Shown here piece after piece: positions 1-8,797 of a stretch of DNA of 19,026 bases. Numbering within the stretch: position 1 is the stretch's first letter; each line of letters begins with the position of its first letter. The position numbers were made by a program, and so were the translations under genes. The notes beneath the pieces were generated by a model. The model saw nothing but the letters and a program-made list of their open reading frames with translations, was not told the origin of the DNA and ran no database searches. Source of the stretch: Syntrophorhabdaceae bacterium PtaU1.Bin034 (GTDB taxonomy: Bacteria > Desulfobacterota_G > Syntrophorhabdia > Syntrophorhabdales > WCHB1-27); the NCBI GenBank assembly GCA_002067405.1, contig MVRP01000068.1, positions 1-19,026 on the forward strand, written 5' to 3'.

Positions 1-14
1 GAGAAGTGGGCTCC

Positions 15-51
15 GCATAATAATAGAGTCTGCATTAACCCGATTATGCAG
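15..51. repeat. Overlapping inverted repeats upstream of the first gene
   Basis: GCATAAT (15-21) is repeated in inverse as ATTATGC (43-49), and CTGCAT (30-35) pairs with ATGCAG (46-51). The two pairings share the right-hand arm, so they exclude each other. The position just before the GTG start at 68 would suit an operator or a leader structure. It could equally be the tail of an element lying outside the window. Confidence 0.3.
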
Positions 52-67
52 TTCAGCCCATAACCGG

Positions 68-580
68 GTGCCGATTATATTCGAAAGGAATGGAGCGAAT
101 CACCTTCTCTTCTGGGTGGGCAAGGAGTTCTATCCTTATCCGTCCGACTTCATTGAAGAGGTGAGACAGTTCGGGGCGTCGAAGCGGGTGCCGGTCGAGT
201 TTCCGATCCAGAAGCTGACTGCGTGGTCGCTCATGTTCTTTGTCCATCCGCTCGCGATCATACGGGACCATCAAACCCTTCCCCCGCCGCCCCGGTGTCC
301 AAAACGGATGAAAAGCCATCTGGCCAACAAGGCCTATTGCCTTGGCCATTCATACCAGGTTGCTCCGGCAAATCACGAGGGGAGAAGAAAGATCGGGGAT
401 GCCGTCTACGACGTGAAGCCCCTGCCGACCGACCTTTCTCCTGAATTTGTTCCGGGCATATTCTTACGGCTCCCTATCACCGACATTGATCACGTTGTCC
501 ACAAAGATGGAAGACCCGACCCGAGGGTCAAGGAAAAGGAGTTGGACGTAAAGATTCCTCTCAATTACATGCACGAGTAA
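68..580 (+). CDS. Hypothetical protein, 170 aa
   Basis: I do not recognise this family. The start is GTG at 68. The frame is open back to about position 20, but no other usual start codon lies there and no clear Shine-Dalgarno site is visible. The product is soluble, with no signal peptide or membrane helix. It has a Pro-rich basic stretch in the middle (PPPPRCPKRMKSH, about residues 72-84) and a charged C-terminus. It ends 20 bases before a strong intrinsic terminator, which supports a real transcription unit. The opposite-strand reading of the same bases has no better features. The gene may belong to a mobile or accessory block whose other genes lie to the left of the window. Confidence 0.6.
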   Translation: MPIIFERNGANHLLFWVGKEFYPYPSDFIEEVRQFGASKRVPVEFPIQKLTAWSLMFFVHPLAIIRDHQTLPPPPRCPKRMKSHLANKAYCLGHSYQVAPANHEGRRKIGDAVYDVKPLPTDLSPEFVPGIFLRLPITDIDHVVHKDGRPDPRVKEKELDVKIPLNYMHE

Positions 581-600
581 ATCAGAAAAGCAGCTATTTC

Positions 601-627
601 AAGGCCCCGGGTTCCGGGGCCTTTTTT
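601..627 (+). terminator. Rho-independent terminator
   Basis: A perfect 10-bp GC-rich stem, AAGGCCCCGG (601-610) with CCGGGGCCTT (614-623), encloses a GTT loop and runs into a T tract. It lies 20 bases after the stop of the 170-aa gene, so it closes that unit and separates it from the Kai cluster. Confidence 0.93.
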
Positions 628-867
628 GTAGTCCGTTTCCGATTCCGGAAAAACCTGCATTTAAACAGAAAACCTTTGTCTGAAGATCGGAGGCCAAGGC
701 GCTTCCAGTACGATATACAGAAGATTTCAGAAGCCCTGTTTTAGAATATTCATACTATCCTTTCCCTTTATCTTCTCAGGGCAGGCTGTTATACTCTTCC
801 GTTAATCTATTCCACAAGGTTGCTAGCGGACCTATTTCAAAACGATTAGGGGAGATGGTGGCTTCAG
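628..867. other. Intergenic leader of the first Kai operon
   Basis: No convincing gene is seen in these 240 bases. The stretch holds a candidate extended -10 promoter (787-795) and a weak dyad TTTCC/GGAAA (636-651). It is the only non-coding space upstream of the 868-4834 operon. Confidence 0.5.
787..795 (+). promoter_or_regulatory. Candidate extended -10 promoter for the 868-4834 operon
   Basis: TG (787-788), one base, then TATACT (790-795) matches the extended -10 pattern with five of six consensus bases. No good -35 box is found 17 bases upstream, as is usual for extended -10 promoters. Transcription would start near 802, about 66 bases before the ATG at 868. Confidence 0.4.
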
Positions 868-1305
868 ATGATAGACCCGGCCTCTCCAGCGACCCGAACC
901 TTAGCGCTGTGGTTGATAACCCAAGAGAATGCAACCGGAGAACCGCCCGAGAGAAACCACGAAGCCTTTCATGTCTGCGAGAAGCTGCGCAAATCTCTCT
1001 CGACTCTTGCCGGTTCCGCCGGATACAGATCCCTCGTCTCTCGCGCGTTAACACTCGCCCAGAAAGAAACACCTCCGCTCAGAAGGATACGCGTCAAGGA
1101 AGACGGAACGTTGGAATTCTCGACTGCTCAACAAGCGCCGCAGGATGGGGACGAGCGTCAACGAGAAGGTGTCGTCCTCGTGGCCCATCTGCTCGGGCTG
1201 CTTGCTTCCTTCATTGGCCCGGCGTTAACGCTACGTTTGGTTCGCGACGTATGGCCCGACGCGCCTTTCGCCGACACGAATTCTGAAATGGAGACAAAAT
1301 CATGA
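868..1305 (+). CDS. Hypothetical protein translationally coupled to KaiC1, 145 aa
   Basis: No assigned domain is recognised. The protein looks mostly helical, with a hydrophobic stretch around residues 102-120 (VVLVAHLLGLLASFIG) followed by LTLRLVRDVWPD. That stretch is more likely a buried helix than a membrane segment. The chosen ATG at 868 has a weak GGTGG site at 857-861. The frame is favoured over the overlapping +2 frame (855-1286) for two reasons: its stop codon is nested in the kaiC start (ATGA, 1302-1305), giving translational coupling, and its composition is protein-like while the other frame is Arg/Ser-rich. From memory, similar small proteins occur beside kaiC-like genes elsewhere, so a KaiC1 partner role is plausible but unproven. 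Confidence 0.7.
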   Translation: MIDPASPATRTLALWLITQENATGEPPERNHEAFHVCEKLRKSLSTLAGSAGYRSLVSRALTLAQKETPPLRRIRVKEDGTLEFSTAQQAPQDGDERQREGVVLVAHLLGLLASFIGPALTLRLVRDVWPDAPFADTNSEMETKS

Positions 1306-2816
1306 GCGAACAAGACAGAGTAAGTATTCGAAAACTTCCAACCGGCGTTCCTGGCCTCGACGAGATCCTGGGCGGAGGTCTGCCGGAGTTCTCCTTTAAC
1401 ATTATCGCAGGAGGTCCAGGAACAGGGAAAACAACGCTTGCTCACCAAATTGTCTTCGCGAATGCTACCCCGGATGCGCCTGCGCTCTATTTCACAGTCC
1501 TCGGCGAACCTCCCCTGAAAATGATGCGGTATCAACAGCTGTATACGTTCTTCGATGAGAGCAAAATAAACAGTTGCATTCGATTCATGAATCTCAGCGA
1601 AATTGTGAAGGAAAAGAATCTGCATGCAGTGTTGGAAGAAATCACCAAGCAGGTAGAGGCGGCAAGTCCCGGTATCGTAGTAGTGGATTCCTTCCAAACG
1701 GTCGTACGAAGGCCTCAACTCGGCACGAGTGAAATGGAGCTTCAAGCTTTCGTGCAGGACCTGGCCTTGAATTTGAGCGGTTGGCAGGCTACCACGTTTC
1801 TGCTCGGGGAGTACAATGATCGGGAACTGCTCGGTAACCCCGTTTTCACGGTGGCCGACGGCATTTTATGGTTGTACCAGGATTCGGAACGGAATTCCGT
1901 TGTAAGAAAATTGCAGGTAAGGAAGCTTCGCGGGCAGGCAGCCGTACCGGGCATGCACATCTTCCGCATCACCAGCTCTGGCTTGCTCACCTTTTCACGC
2001 TTCCTCGGCCTTTCTGAAAAGAAGCAGCAACCTCCTTCATCAACAAGTCGCCTTTCGATGGGAATACCCGAGTTGGACGCGATGATGAGTGGTGGGGTGC
2101 CCGAAGGCGACAGTATCCTTGTATCGGGTGGTACGGGAACGGGGAAATCCCTTTTAGCGATGCAGTTCCTTGCGGAAGGGATTCGCCAGAGTGAGCCGGG
2201 TGCCGCACTCGTCTTTGAAGAATACTCACAAGGCTATATGCAGCGAGCCAAGAACTTTAATCTTAATCTGCAAACCGCGCAGACAAATGGAAACTTCTCC
2301 CTGATCCAACTGCGAGCAATGGACCTCTGCCCTGATGAAATCCTCTACGAGGTGCTTAAAGTGGTTGATAAGATTGGGGCTAAGCGTGTCGTTATCGATT
2401 CTCTTTCCGGCATGGAACTGGCCCTCGCCCCGGAGTTTAGAGCCGACTTTCGAGAATCTATTTATAGGATAGTAAGGGCTTTGACGGCCGCGGGGGCTAC
2501 CGTCCTGAGCACGGTCGAGGCTGACGAATCCGTTATCTGCTTCCCCTTGAGCAGCTACTCGGCTTCGTTTCTTGCCGATAACATCATCCGGCTCAGCTAC
2601 ATTGAGTTGCAGGGCCAGCTCTGCAAGATCCTTTTTGTAGTAAAGATGCGAGAAAGCAGCCACAGTAAAGACATCCGAGATTATGAAATTACTTCGAGAG
2701 GTATGGTAATAGGGCAGAATCGCTTCGCAGGCTATCGTGGCCTTATTACAGGCGTTCCTGAACTGATGAATGAACCGAACCAGAAGCGAGGGCAAGAATC
2801 GGGGGGTGACCTATAG
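1302..2816 (+). CDS. kaiC: KaiC-type tandem RecA ATPase (KaiC1)
   Basis: Cytoplasmic double-domain RecA-like ATPase of the KaiC/RadA superfamily, 504 aa, close to the cyanobacterial length. Domain CI has Walker A GGPGTGKT (37-44) and Walker B ending at D129. Domain CII has Walker A GGTGTGKS (276-283), the catalytic pair E306-E307 in VFEEYS, and Walker B ending at D366. In CI the expected glutamate pair is replaced by V-L-G (residues 66-68, in FTVLGEP), so CI hydrolysis is probably impaired or altered. At the CII phosphosites, S422 aligns with cyanobacterial S431, but F423 replaces T432; S417 aligns with T426. GGAG at 1290-1293 supports the ATG at 1302. The start overlaps the upstream gene by four bases, and the histidine kinase follows 35 bases after the stop. 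There is no kaiB beside it. It probably acts in signalling rather than as a complete clock core. Confidence 0.93.
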   Translation: MSEQDRVSIRKLPTGVPGLDEILGGGLPEFSFNIIAGGPGTGKTTLAHQIVFANATPDAPALYFTVLGEPPLKMMRYQQLYTFFDESKINSCIRFMNLSEIVKEKNLHAVLEEITKQVEAASPGIVVVDSFQTVVRRPQLGTSEMELQAFVQDLALNLSGWQATTFLLGEYNDRELLGNPVFTVADGILWLYQDSERNSVVRKLQVRKLRGQAAVPGMHIFRITSSGLLTFSRFLGLSEKKQQPPSSTSRLSMGIPELDAMMSGGVPEGDSILVSGGTGTGKSLLAMQFLAEGIRQSEPGAALVFEEYSQGYMQRAKNFNLNLQTAQTNGNFSLIQLRAMDLCPDEILYEVLKVVDKIGAKRVVIDSLSGMELALAPEFRADFRESIYRIVRALTAAGATVLSTVEADESVICFPLSSYSASFLADNIIRLSYIELQGQLCKILFVVKMRESSHSKDIRDYEITSRGMVIGQNRFAGYRGLITGVPELMNEPNQKRGQESGGDL

Positions 2817-2851
2817 GCGCAGAAACCGACCTGCGAAACCTCTGCGGTCCG

Positions 2852-4834
2852 GTGGTGGAGTATTCACACCTGGCGGCGGCAGCGGTCGAGGGTGACAGGC
2901 ATATTATCCGATGCGTAAACCAAGCCTTTTCCGGCCTGATAGGGAAAAAAGCTGAAGACGTAGTGGGCTTGCCTTTCGACCAGGTTGTCGCGGAAGCAAG
3001 TGCTCTTCAATGTATCGAGGCCGTCTGCCGAACCGGACGGGGCAAAACTTGTGTTGCCGAGGAAGGAACTGAGGACACGCATAGATTCCTCTCATACGCG
3101 ATGTGGCCCGTCTACTTCGGGAATGGCCGACCCCATGCAGTCATGATCCAGGTGGCGGATGCGACGCAGGACGAGTTGGCACGGCAGAGGACCGTCGAGA
3201 TGAACCGGGAGCTTATGCTCGGTTCCGTACGACAACATGAACTCGTGGAAGAGGCTTCGCATGAACGCGACCGGCTCTTGACGCTCATAAACAGCATGGC
3301 TGACGGAGTATGGTTCACTGACAAGGAAGGCCGAGTCCTGCTCGCAAATGCCGTTGCACGGTCGCAGGCCCAGGAAACAGGCCTCGATCCCGATTCCCTT
3401 TCAGAATCCCACCCTTTGTCGATTCTCTCACAGGTGGAAGTGCTCACTCCCGACCAAAAACCGCTCGACATGGAGCCGTTGTTTCAGGTGTTTCAAGGAA
3501 AAGCCTTCCGGGAAGTCGAAATAGCAGTACGCAACAAGACGACCGGCGAGGTGTTCCACAGGCGGATTTCGGCGAATCCGATACTGGATAGCGAGAAGCG
3601 GGTAGAGGCAGTCGTGGTTGTTGTGCGGGATACAACATCAGAGAAGCGGGCGGAAGTAGAGAAGGCGCGACTCGAAGAACACCTCCGACAGGCCCAAAAG
3701 ATGGAGGCCATAGGCACACTTGCCGGTGGCATCGCCCACGACTTCAACAACATGCTCGCGGTAATCATCGGCAATGCCGAGCTTGCGGAGGATGACGTCG
3801 ACGAGCATGGGCGGCACAACATCAAGCAGATACTGAAGGCCTCCAAACGGGCACGGGACCTGGTCAAGCAGATTCTGACGTACAGCAGAAAGGCGGGGAC
3901 CGGAAAGAACGCCATAGAACTCACCCCTCTCGTCAAAGAAACTTCTAAGCTCTTCAGAGGGACGTTGCCAAGCACTATACGAATAGACCTCAAGGCACAG
4001 ACAGAACAGGACACCATCCTAGCCGATCAAGGCCAAATCCAGCAGGTAATGATGAATCTCGCGACTAACGCAGCATATGCAATGCGGGACAAGGGTGGAG
4101 TCCTCACGATCGGCTTGACGAATGTTTCGGTGACGGAAGATAACAAGCCGGCCTTGGACCTGGAACCGGGAAAATACGTCAAATTGAGGATTCGCGATAC
4201 GGGGACGGGCATGACCAAAGAAATCATGGAGAGAATTTTCGACCCCTTCTTCACCACAAAGGAAGCGGGTGAGGGAACGGGCATGGGTTTGGCGGTAGTA
4301 TATGGGATAGTAAAGAGCCACAACGGGGGTGTAACGGTAGAAAGCAGGCCGGGCAAAGGGACGACGTTCAATGTCTTCTTCCCCTGCGTCGCTGCTCATG
4401 CGACGGAACAGCAAGAAGAAAAGGAGGGAGTTGCCCCTCGCGGCAAGGAACATATACTCGTCGTTGACGATGAAGAAAGCCTGGTGGAAGCGGTGTCGAA
4501 CATCCTCGAACGGCTCGGTTATCGCGTCACCACTGCGCTCAATGCTTCCCAGGCCTGGAAGATTTTCGAAAGGTACCAAAATTCGCTTGACCTCGTCATC
4601 ACCGACCAGACGATGCCGGGTCTCACCGGTATTGAACTCGCCAAAAGGATGCTGAGCGTTAGAAAGGATCTTCCGATAATCCTTTGCACCGGCTATAGTG
4701 AAGCCGTATCACCCGAGAAGGCAAAATCGGTAGGTATCAGCGAGTTTGTAATGAAGCCTGTCGTAAAACGCGAGGTGGCGGAGACGGTGAGGCGTGTTTT
4801 GGATAGAAGCAATAGTCAAGAGTCGACGGACTGA
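2852..4834 (+). CDS. PAS hybrid sensor histidine kinase with receiver (HK1)
   Basis: Soluble hybrid kinase of 660 aa with no membrane segments. PAS about 1-105; charged linker 106-142; PAS about 143-262; helical linker; HisKA with phospho-acceptor H296 in GGIAHDFNN; HATPase with N402/N406, the DTGTGM box (449-454), FFTTK (466-470) and GEGTGMGL (473-480); receiver about 533-650 with D539/D540, phospho-acceptor D585, T613 and K635. All catalytic residues are present. From the PAS at 143 onward it is closely related to HK2 downstream. The GTG start at 2852 has no Shine-Dalgarno site. In-frame codons upstream back to 2810 read A-E-T-D-L-R-N-L-C-G-P, resembling the normal start of this PAS family, and a TGA at 2807-2809 blocks further extension. 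The true start is therefore uncertain. It probably forms an operon with KaiC1. Confidence 0.93.
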   Translation: MVEYSHLAAAAVEGDRHIIRCVNQAFSGLIGKKAEDVVGLPFDQVVAEASALQCIEAVCRTGRGKTCVAEEGTEDTHRFLSYAMWPVYFGNGRPHAVMIQVADATQDELARQRTVEMNRELMLGSVRQHELVEEASHERDRLLTLINSMADGVWFTDKEGRVLLANAVARSQAQETGLDPDSLSESHPLSILSQVEVLTPDQKPLDMEPLFQVFQGKAFREVEIAVRNKTTGEVFHRRISANPILDSEKRVEAVVVVVRDTTSEKRAEVEKARLEEHLRQAQKMEAIGTLAGGIAHDFNNMLAVIIGNAELAEDDVDEHGRHNIKQILKASKRARDLVKQILTYSRKAGTGKNAIELTPLVKETSKLFRGTLPSTIRIDLKAQTEQDTILADQGQIQQVMMNLATNAAYAMRDKGGVLTIGLTNVSVTEDNKPALDLEPGKYVKLRIRDTGTGMTKEIMERIFDPFFTTKEAGEGTGMGLAVVYGIVKSHNGGVTVESRPGKGTTFNVFFPCVAAHATEQQEEKEGVAPRGKEHILVVDDEESLVEAVSNILERLGYRVTTALNASQAWKIFERYQNSLDLVITDQTMPGLTGIELAKRMLSVRKDLPIILCTGYSEAVSPEKAKSVGISEFVMKPVVKREVAETVRRVLDRSNSQESTD

Positions 4835-4912
4835 AGTTTTTCACTATAGGAATTCTTGGGGCCTTCACAAAGTCGGGGTAAAGGCAAATTTGCTGAATCA
4901 CGCCTGAATCAT

Positions 4913-7900
4913 CTACTCCGCGCTTCGTTTTTTGTCCAGTACTCGCCGGACCGCTTGTGCTAATTCGCTTTTTACGACGGGCTTCATAACGAATGAGCTT
5001 ATGCCTACCTGCTTTGCCTTGTTAGGAGTGACTGCATCGCTGTACCCGGTAAAAAGGATGACGGGAATATCCTTTCTCACCTTTAGCAGCTTTTCCGCCA
5101 GTCGAATTCCGGTGACCTCTGGCATGACATGATCGGTGATAATGAGATCGAAGTTGCCCGGGTCTTTTTGAAATATCTCGAACGCCTCAGGTCCACCTGG
5201 CGCTGTCACCACTATGTATCCAAGGCTTCGCAGTATTTTGGCTACCATGTCGAGTACCAAGGGTTCGTCATCTACCAGAAGAATCCTCTCCTTCCCTCTA
5301 GAAAGTGAACGAGTGACGTTTCGGACTTCTTCAACCTCGGGTTCTATACAAACAGGAAAGAATAGACTGAATGTCGAGCCTTTTCCCTCTTTGCTCTCGA
5401 CCGTAATCGCGCCACCATGACTTTTGATAATGCCAAAGGCGACGGCAAGACCCATTCCTGTTCCTTCACCCTGTCCTTTCGTCGTAAAGAAGGGTTCGAA
5501 TACCCTTGCTTTGACCTCGTCAGACATGCCTGCCCCGGTATCGCTGACAGACAGTTCTACGTAGCGTCCCGGATTATCCTCCGGCGTCAGTTCTCCTTCC
5601 TTGAAGGTAACGTTTGAGAGGCCAATTGTGAGGTTGCCTCCATCGTCTCCCATAGAATAGACCGCATTCGATGCCAGGTTCATCAAGACTTGTTGTATTT
5701 GAGATGAATCACCAAGGATCGCTTGTGAATCGGCGGTGATGTCGAGATCGATAGCAACGGTGGATGGTATGGAGCTTCGAAGAAAGGCTAACGGTCTCCT
5801 GAAGCAGAGTGGCGAGCTTCAGAGGTTGTCGTTTGTAGCCATCACCCTTTCTGGCAAAGGTGAGGATCTGCTTGACCAGGTCACGAGATCGCTTCGATGC
5901 CTTGATGATTTGCTCGATGCTGCCTTGGGTCCCTCTAGTTTGGTCGGTAAATTCGTTGATGTCGTCCAATACGAGTTCGGCATTGCCCAGTATTACAGCG
6001 AGCATATTGTTGAAGTCGTGGGCAATGCCGCCTGCGAGAGTGCCCAGTGCCTCCATCTTCTGGACTTGTCGAAGTTGCTCTTCCAGTTGATGTTGTGCCG
6101 TGACGTCACGGGCTGCAGCGAACACACCAATGACATTTCCTCGATCGTCTTTGTAGGTCGAAGCATTGTAAAGCACGTCGGTCGTGTGGCCGTCCTTGTG
6201 CCGAACTTTCAGTGCGTAGTCCCTGACATAGCCTGTCTCGAACACCTCGTGGTACCCTGCTCGTGCCTTCTCCGGCTCGGTAAAGTAGTCGCAGAAGTCG
6301 TCCCTACCAGTTCCCGTCTGGTGCAGCCTGTGATCGATTCTGTCGCCTTATTCACGTCACTTATCTCTCCGTCAAGCATAATGGTGACGAGGGGATCGAG
6401 ACTCGCTTCGATCAGGCTCCGGTTGTATGCGTAGGCTAATTGAGCCGCGATTTCGGCCTGTTTTCGCCTGGTGATATCCAGGTTTATTTCCATCACGCCT
6501 GCCGGAGCTCCTTCTGCATTTCTTTGCAACGCCCACCTGCTCAGCACCGTGATGTGGTGTCCATCTTTTGTCGTGTGGGTAAGTTCTCCCTCCCATCGTT
6601 CTTTCCGGTAAATCTCATCCATGAGGTCAACCAAGGGGGCGGGAAAGCCGGTATAGAGAAGCTCATCAGGCGCCCCAATGCCTCTTCCTGCGTGAAGCCG
6701 TACATCTCTTCAGCTCCGCGATTCCAGAAGGTGATCCTGTTCTCCATGTCCCGAACGAGAATCGCATCGTAGGCGAGATCGAGTAGGCCCGCCTGGCGCT
6801 GGAGCATTTCTGTGCGCTCCTGAACGCAACGCTCCAGTTCAACGGCGGCTTCTTTGCGCTCGGTGATATCCGCGCTGATTCCGGCCACTGCGTAAATGTT
6901 GCCTTGAGAATCACGGAGGGGAAACTTTGTGGTAAGCCACGTGATAGTGCGGCCGTCCTCTCTCACGGGACCGTATTCCTCGAATTCCACGAGATGGCCC
7001 TGTTGGATGACTTTTTGGTCATTGGCTTCATGCCACTGTGCGGTTTCCTTCGGCATGAACTGCTCTCGCTTCTTTCCGATCAAATCCTTCGGCAGACAAC
7101 GAAATAACCGTGCTACGGCGATATTGCCGAGGAGAAAACGTTCTTCCAAGTCAAAGACGTAGACGATTGAAGACGTATTATCGATAATGCTCTGCAACTG
7201 GTCCCGGCTGGCCGTCAGTTGCTCATTTGCCCGCTTGCGCTCTTCAATCTCACATCTCAGGGCTGCGTCCGCTTGTTCCAGCTCGGCCGTTTGCTCCTGA
7301 ACCCGTCTTCCAAGATCATTTCGGGACTGCTGAAGCATGTCACGATTCCGCGCAAGTTCGCCTATATCGGTCACTATCAAGCATGTTGTCGCTCCTCCCT
7401 TTAGGAGGTCGTGGCCACTCCCCGATAAGTAGACGGAAACAGGGGAACCATTCCTCGCCATCAGGCAAAGCTCTGCCTCCATCCTCTTCTCTGATAGAAG
7501 AATAGTCTTTAGTTGTCTTCTCTGATCTTTACGGACATGTGAGTAGAAGGAGGATCCGATAAGGCTTTCGATCGGGGTTTGCAGGATCTCTGAGAAACGT
7601 TGGTTACAGTACATGATTATGCCCCGTTCATTCAGATTAACGGTTCCCTCTCCCATTGTCTCAACGATGACGCGATAGGGGTGTCGGGCCCCTGCAAGGT
7701 AAACACCTGCTCACCTTTTTCTCCTGAAACGATGATGGCATCGACTGCTCCTGTACGGATGGCTTCTATCGTCTCCTGAGCTTCGCGAAGGCGAGTTTCC
7801 AGCTCTTGCAGGTTCGTCTGCAACTCGGAAGTCCGCTCCCCCACCCGTTTCTCAATCTCTTCATTCAGTCTGCTTCGCTCCTCTCCCTGCTTTTCTTCGG

Positions 7901-8432
7901 TGATATCGCTGATTGTCGTCCGTATGATCCTACGGCCGTCGGCAAGAAAGCTGATGCTCTCAAAACGGGCAGGGAAGGAACATCCATTACTTCTCTTCAG
8001 TATGACCTCACAGGAATCCCGGTAACCTTTCCGGACTACCCGGCCGATGTGGCCATGAAACGTGCGTGAGTGCGAAGGCAAAACCACAGCCAAGGGCCTC
8101 CCGAGCAAGAAGCCCCGCTCAATGCCGAGGAGTTTAAAGGCAGCAGGGTTAGCTTCGAGTATCAGCCCCTGTTCGTCTAACGTCAAATAGGCAACCGGGG
8201 CAGAATGGTAGAGATCCGCGTAACGTTTATGTGATTCCTGGAGATCGGTCTGACCCTTCCACAGCTTCTCGTTTTGCATCTCGAGCTCAATTTGATAGAG
8301 TGAGAGTTCATGGAGCAGCGTTTGTGTGTCCCGCCCTTTTAGTTTTGCGAGTTTCCTCGGATATCTTTTTAGAATCTTTTCTGCTTCACTCCTGAGAGCT
8401 TCAGAAACCTCGGGAAAGACAGGGCCAGCCAT
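4913..8432 (-). pseudogene. Five-PAS hybrid histidine kinase broken by four frameshifts
   Basis: Five consecutive minus-strand segments join into one protein of about 1,170 aa. Start ATG 8432, with GGAGG about 6 bases upstream. Order: helical N-terminus; PAS1; coiled coil and an ETIEAIRTGAVDAI linker also found in HK2; frameshift near 7678-7681; PAS2; coiled coil; PAS3; PAS4, split by a frameshift near 6673-6676; PAS5, split near 6299-6306; HisKA with its His codon at 6018-6020; frameshift near 5783-5788; HATPase ([19 protein letters not shown]); receiver with phospho-Asp codon 5132-5134. The first three shifts look like loss of one base and the last like gain of one. The first two fall in runs of four identical bases. 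All kinase and receiver motifs survive, so decay is recent or the shifts are sequence errors. Intact neighbours of similar length argue against a uniformly error-prone sequence. Confidence 0.88.
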
Positions 8433-8510
8433 GGCGGCCTCCAGGCGTAGTGCACAGTCTGCGTATACCTGTCTATACGGTGTGGTTGAAAATCAGGTTT
8501 GTGCGCGGAG

Positions 8511-8519
8511 ATTATAGCA
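8511..8519 (-). promoter_or_regulatory. Extended -10 promoter of the broken kinase gene
   Basis: On the minus strand the bases read TGC followed by a perfect TATAAT (8516 down to 8511), an extended -10 element. No -35 match is seen at 17 or 18 bases. The predicted transcript would begin near 8504 and carry a leader of about 70 bases before the ATG at 8432. Confidence 0.5.
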
Positions 8520-8607
8520 TACGCGCTGAGCAGGGAGCGAACATATTTGCAGTCCCCATGCTTGAGCGCATGCATTCCCTAGTGTCCTTATAGGGTCAGT
8601 GCTCTTC

Positions 8608-8634
8608 GGTCCGTTTACAAGGGAAAACCGGACC
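8608..8634. repeat. Inverted repeat spanning the HK2 promoter -35 box
   Basis: GGTCCG (8608-8613) and CGGACC (8629-8634) form 6-bp perfect arms. With one bulged base the pairing extends to GGTCCGTTT with AAACCGGACC. The candidate -35 hexamer (8614-8619) lies directly inside the left arm, a classic place for an operator. No regulator is identified. Confidence 0.4.
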
Positions 8635-8642
8635 TTTATACT
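8614..8642 (+). promoter_or_regulatory. Sigma70-type promoter for HK2
   Basis: TTTACA (8614-8619), a 17-base spacer and TATACT (8637-8642) each match the -35 and -10 consensus at five of six bases. Transcription would start near 8649, giving a leader of about 150 bases before the TTG at 8798. It diverges from the broken kinase promoter about 100 bases away. Confidence 0.6.
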
Positions 8643-8713
8643 ATGAGAGCGGAATTGGTATTCACAAGAATTCCTTTGCACTGCCTTGTGATTTGTGGCA
8701 ACATGGGAAATAT

Positions 8714-8735
8714 TGCCTTTGTAAAGTCAAAGGCA
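8714..8735. repeat. Perfect inverted repeat in the HK2 leader
   Basis: TGCCTTTG (8714-8721), a 6-base centre TAAAGT and CAAAGGCA (8728-8735) form a perfect 8-bp dyad. It lies downstream of the predicted transcription start and about 60 bases before the HK2 start codon. No T tract follows, so it is not a typical terminator. It could be an operator or an RNA hairpin in the leader. Confidence 0.5.
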
Positions 8736-8797
8736 TGCCCACAAAAACACATTCACGTGCCCAGTCGAAATAGCCGATTCAGGCAACGAGGGAAAAA

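Noticed and set aside
855..1286. 143-codon frame overlapping the 145-aa gene
   Set aside because: Arg/Ser-rich composition, no family features, and no coupling to kaiC, unlike the frame ending at 1305.
4861..4885. GCCTT/AAGGC repeat between the converging HK1 and broken kinase genes as a terminator
   Set aside because: Only 5-bp arms, a long loop and no T tract on either strand.
5736..6434. 232-codon plus-strand frame across the broken kinase
   Set aside because: It is the antisense of clear PAS, HisKA and ATPase coding segments on the minus strand.
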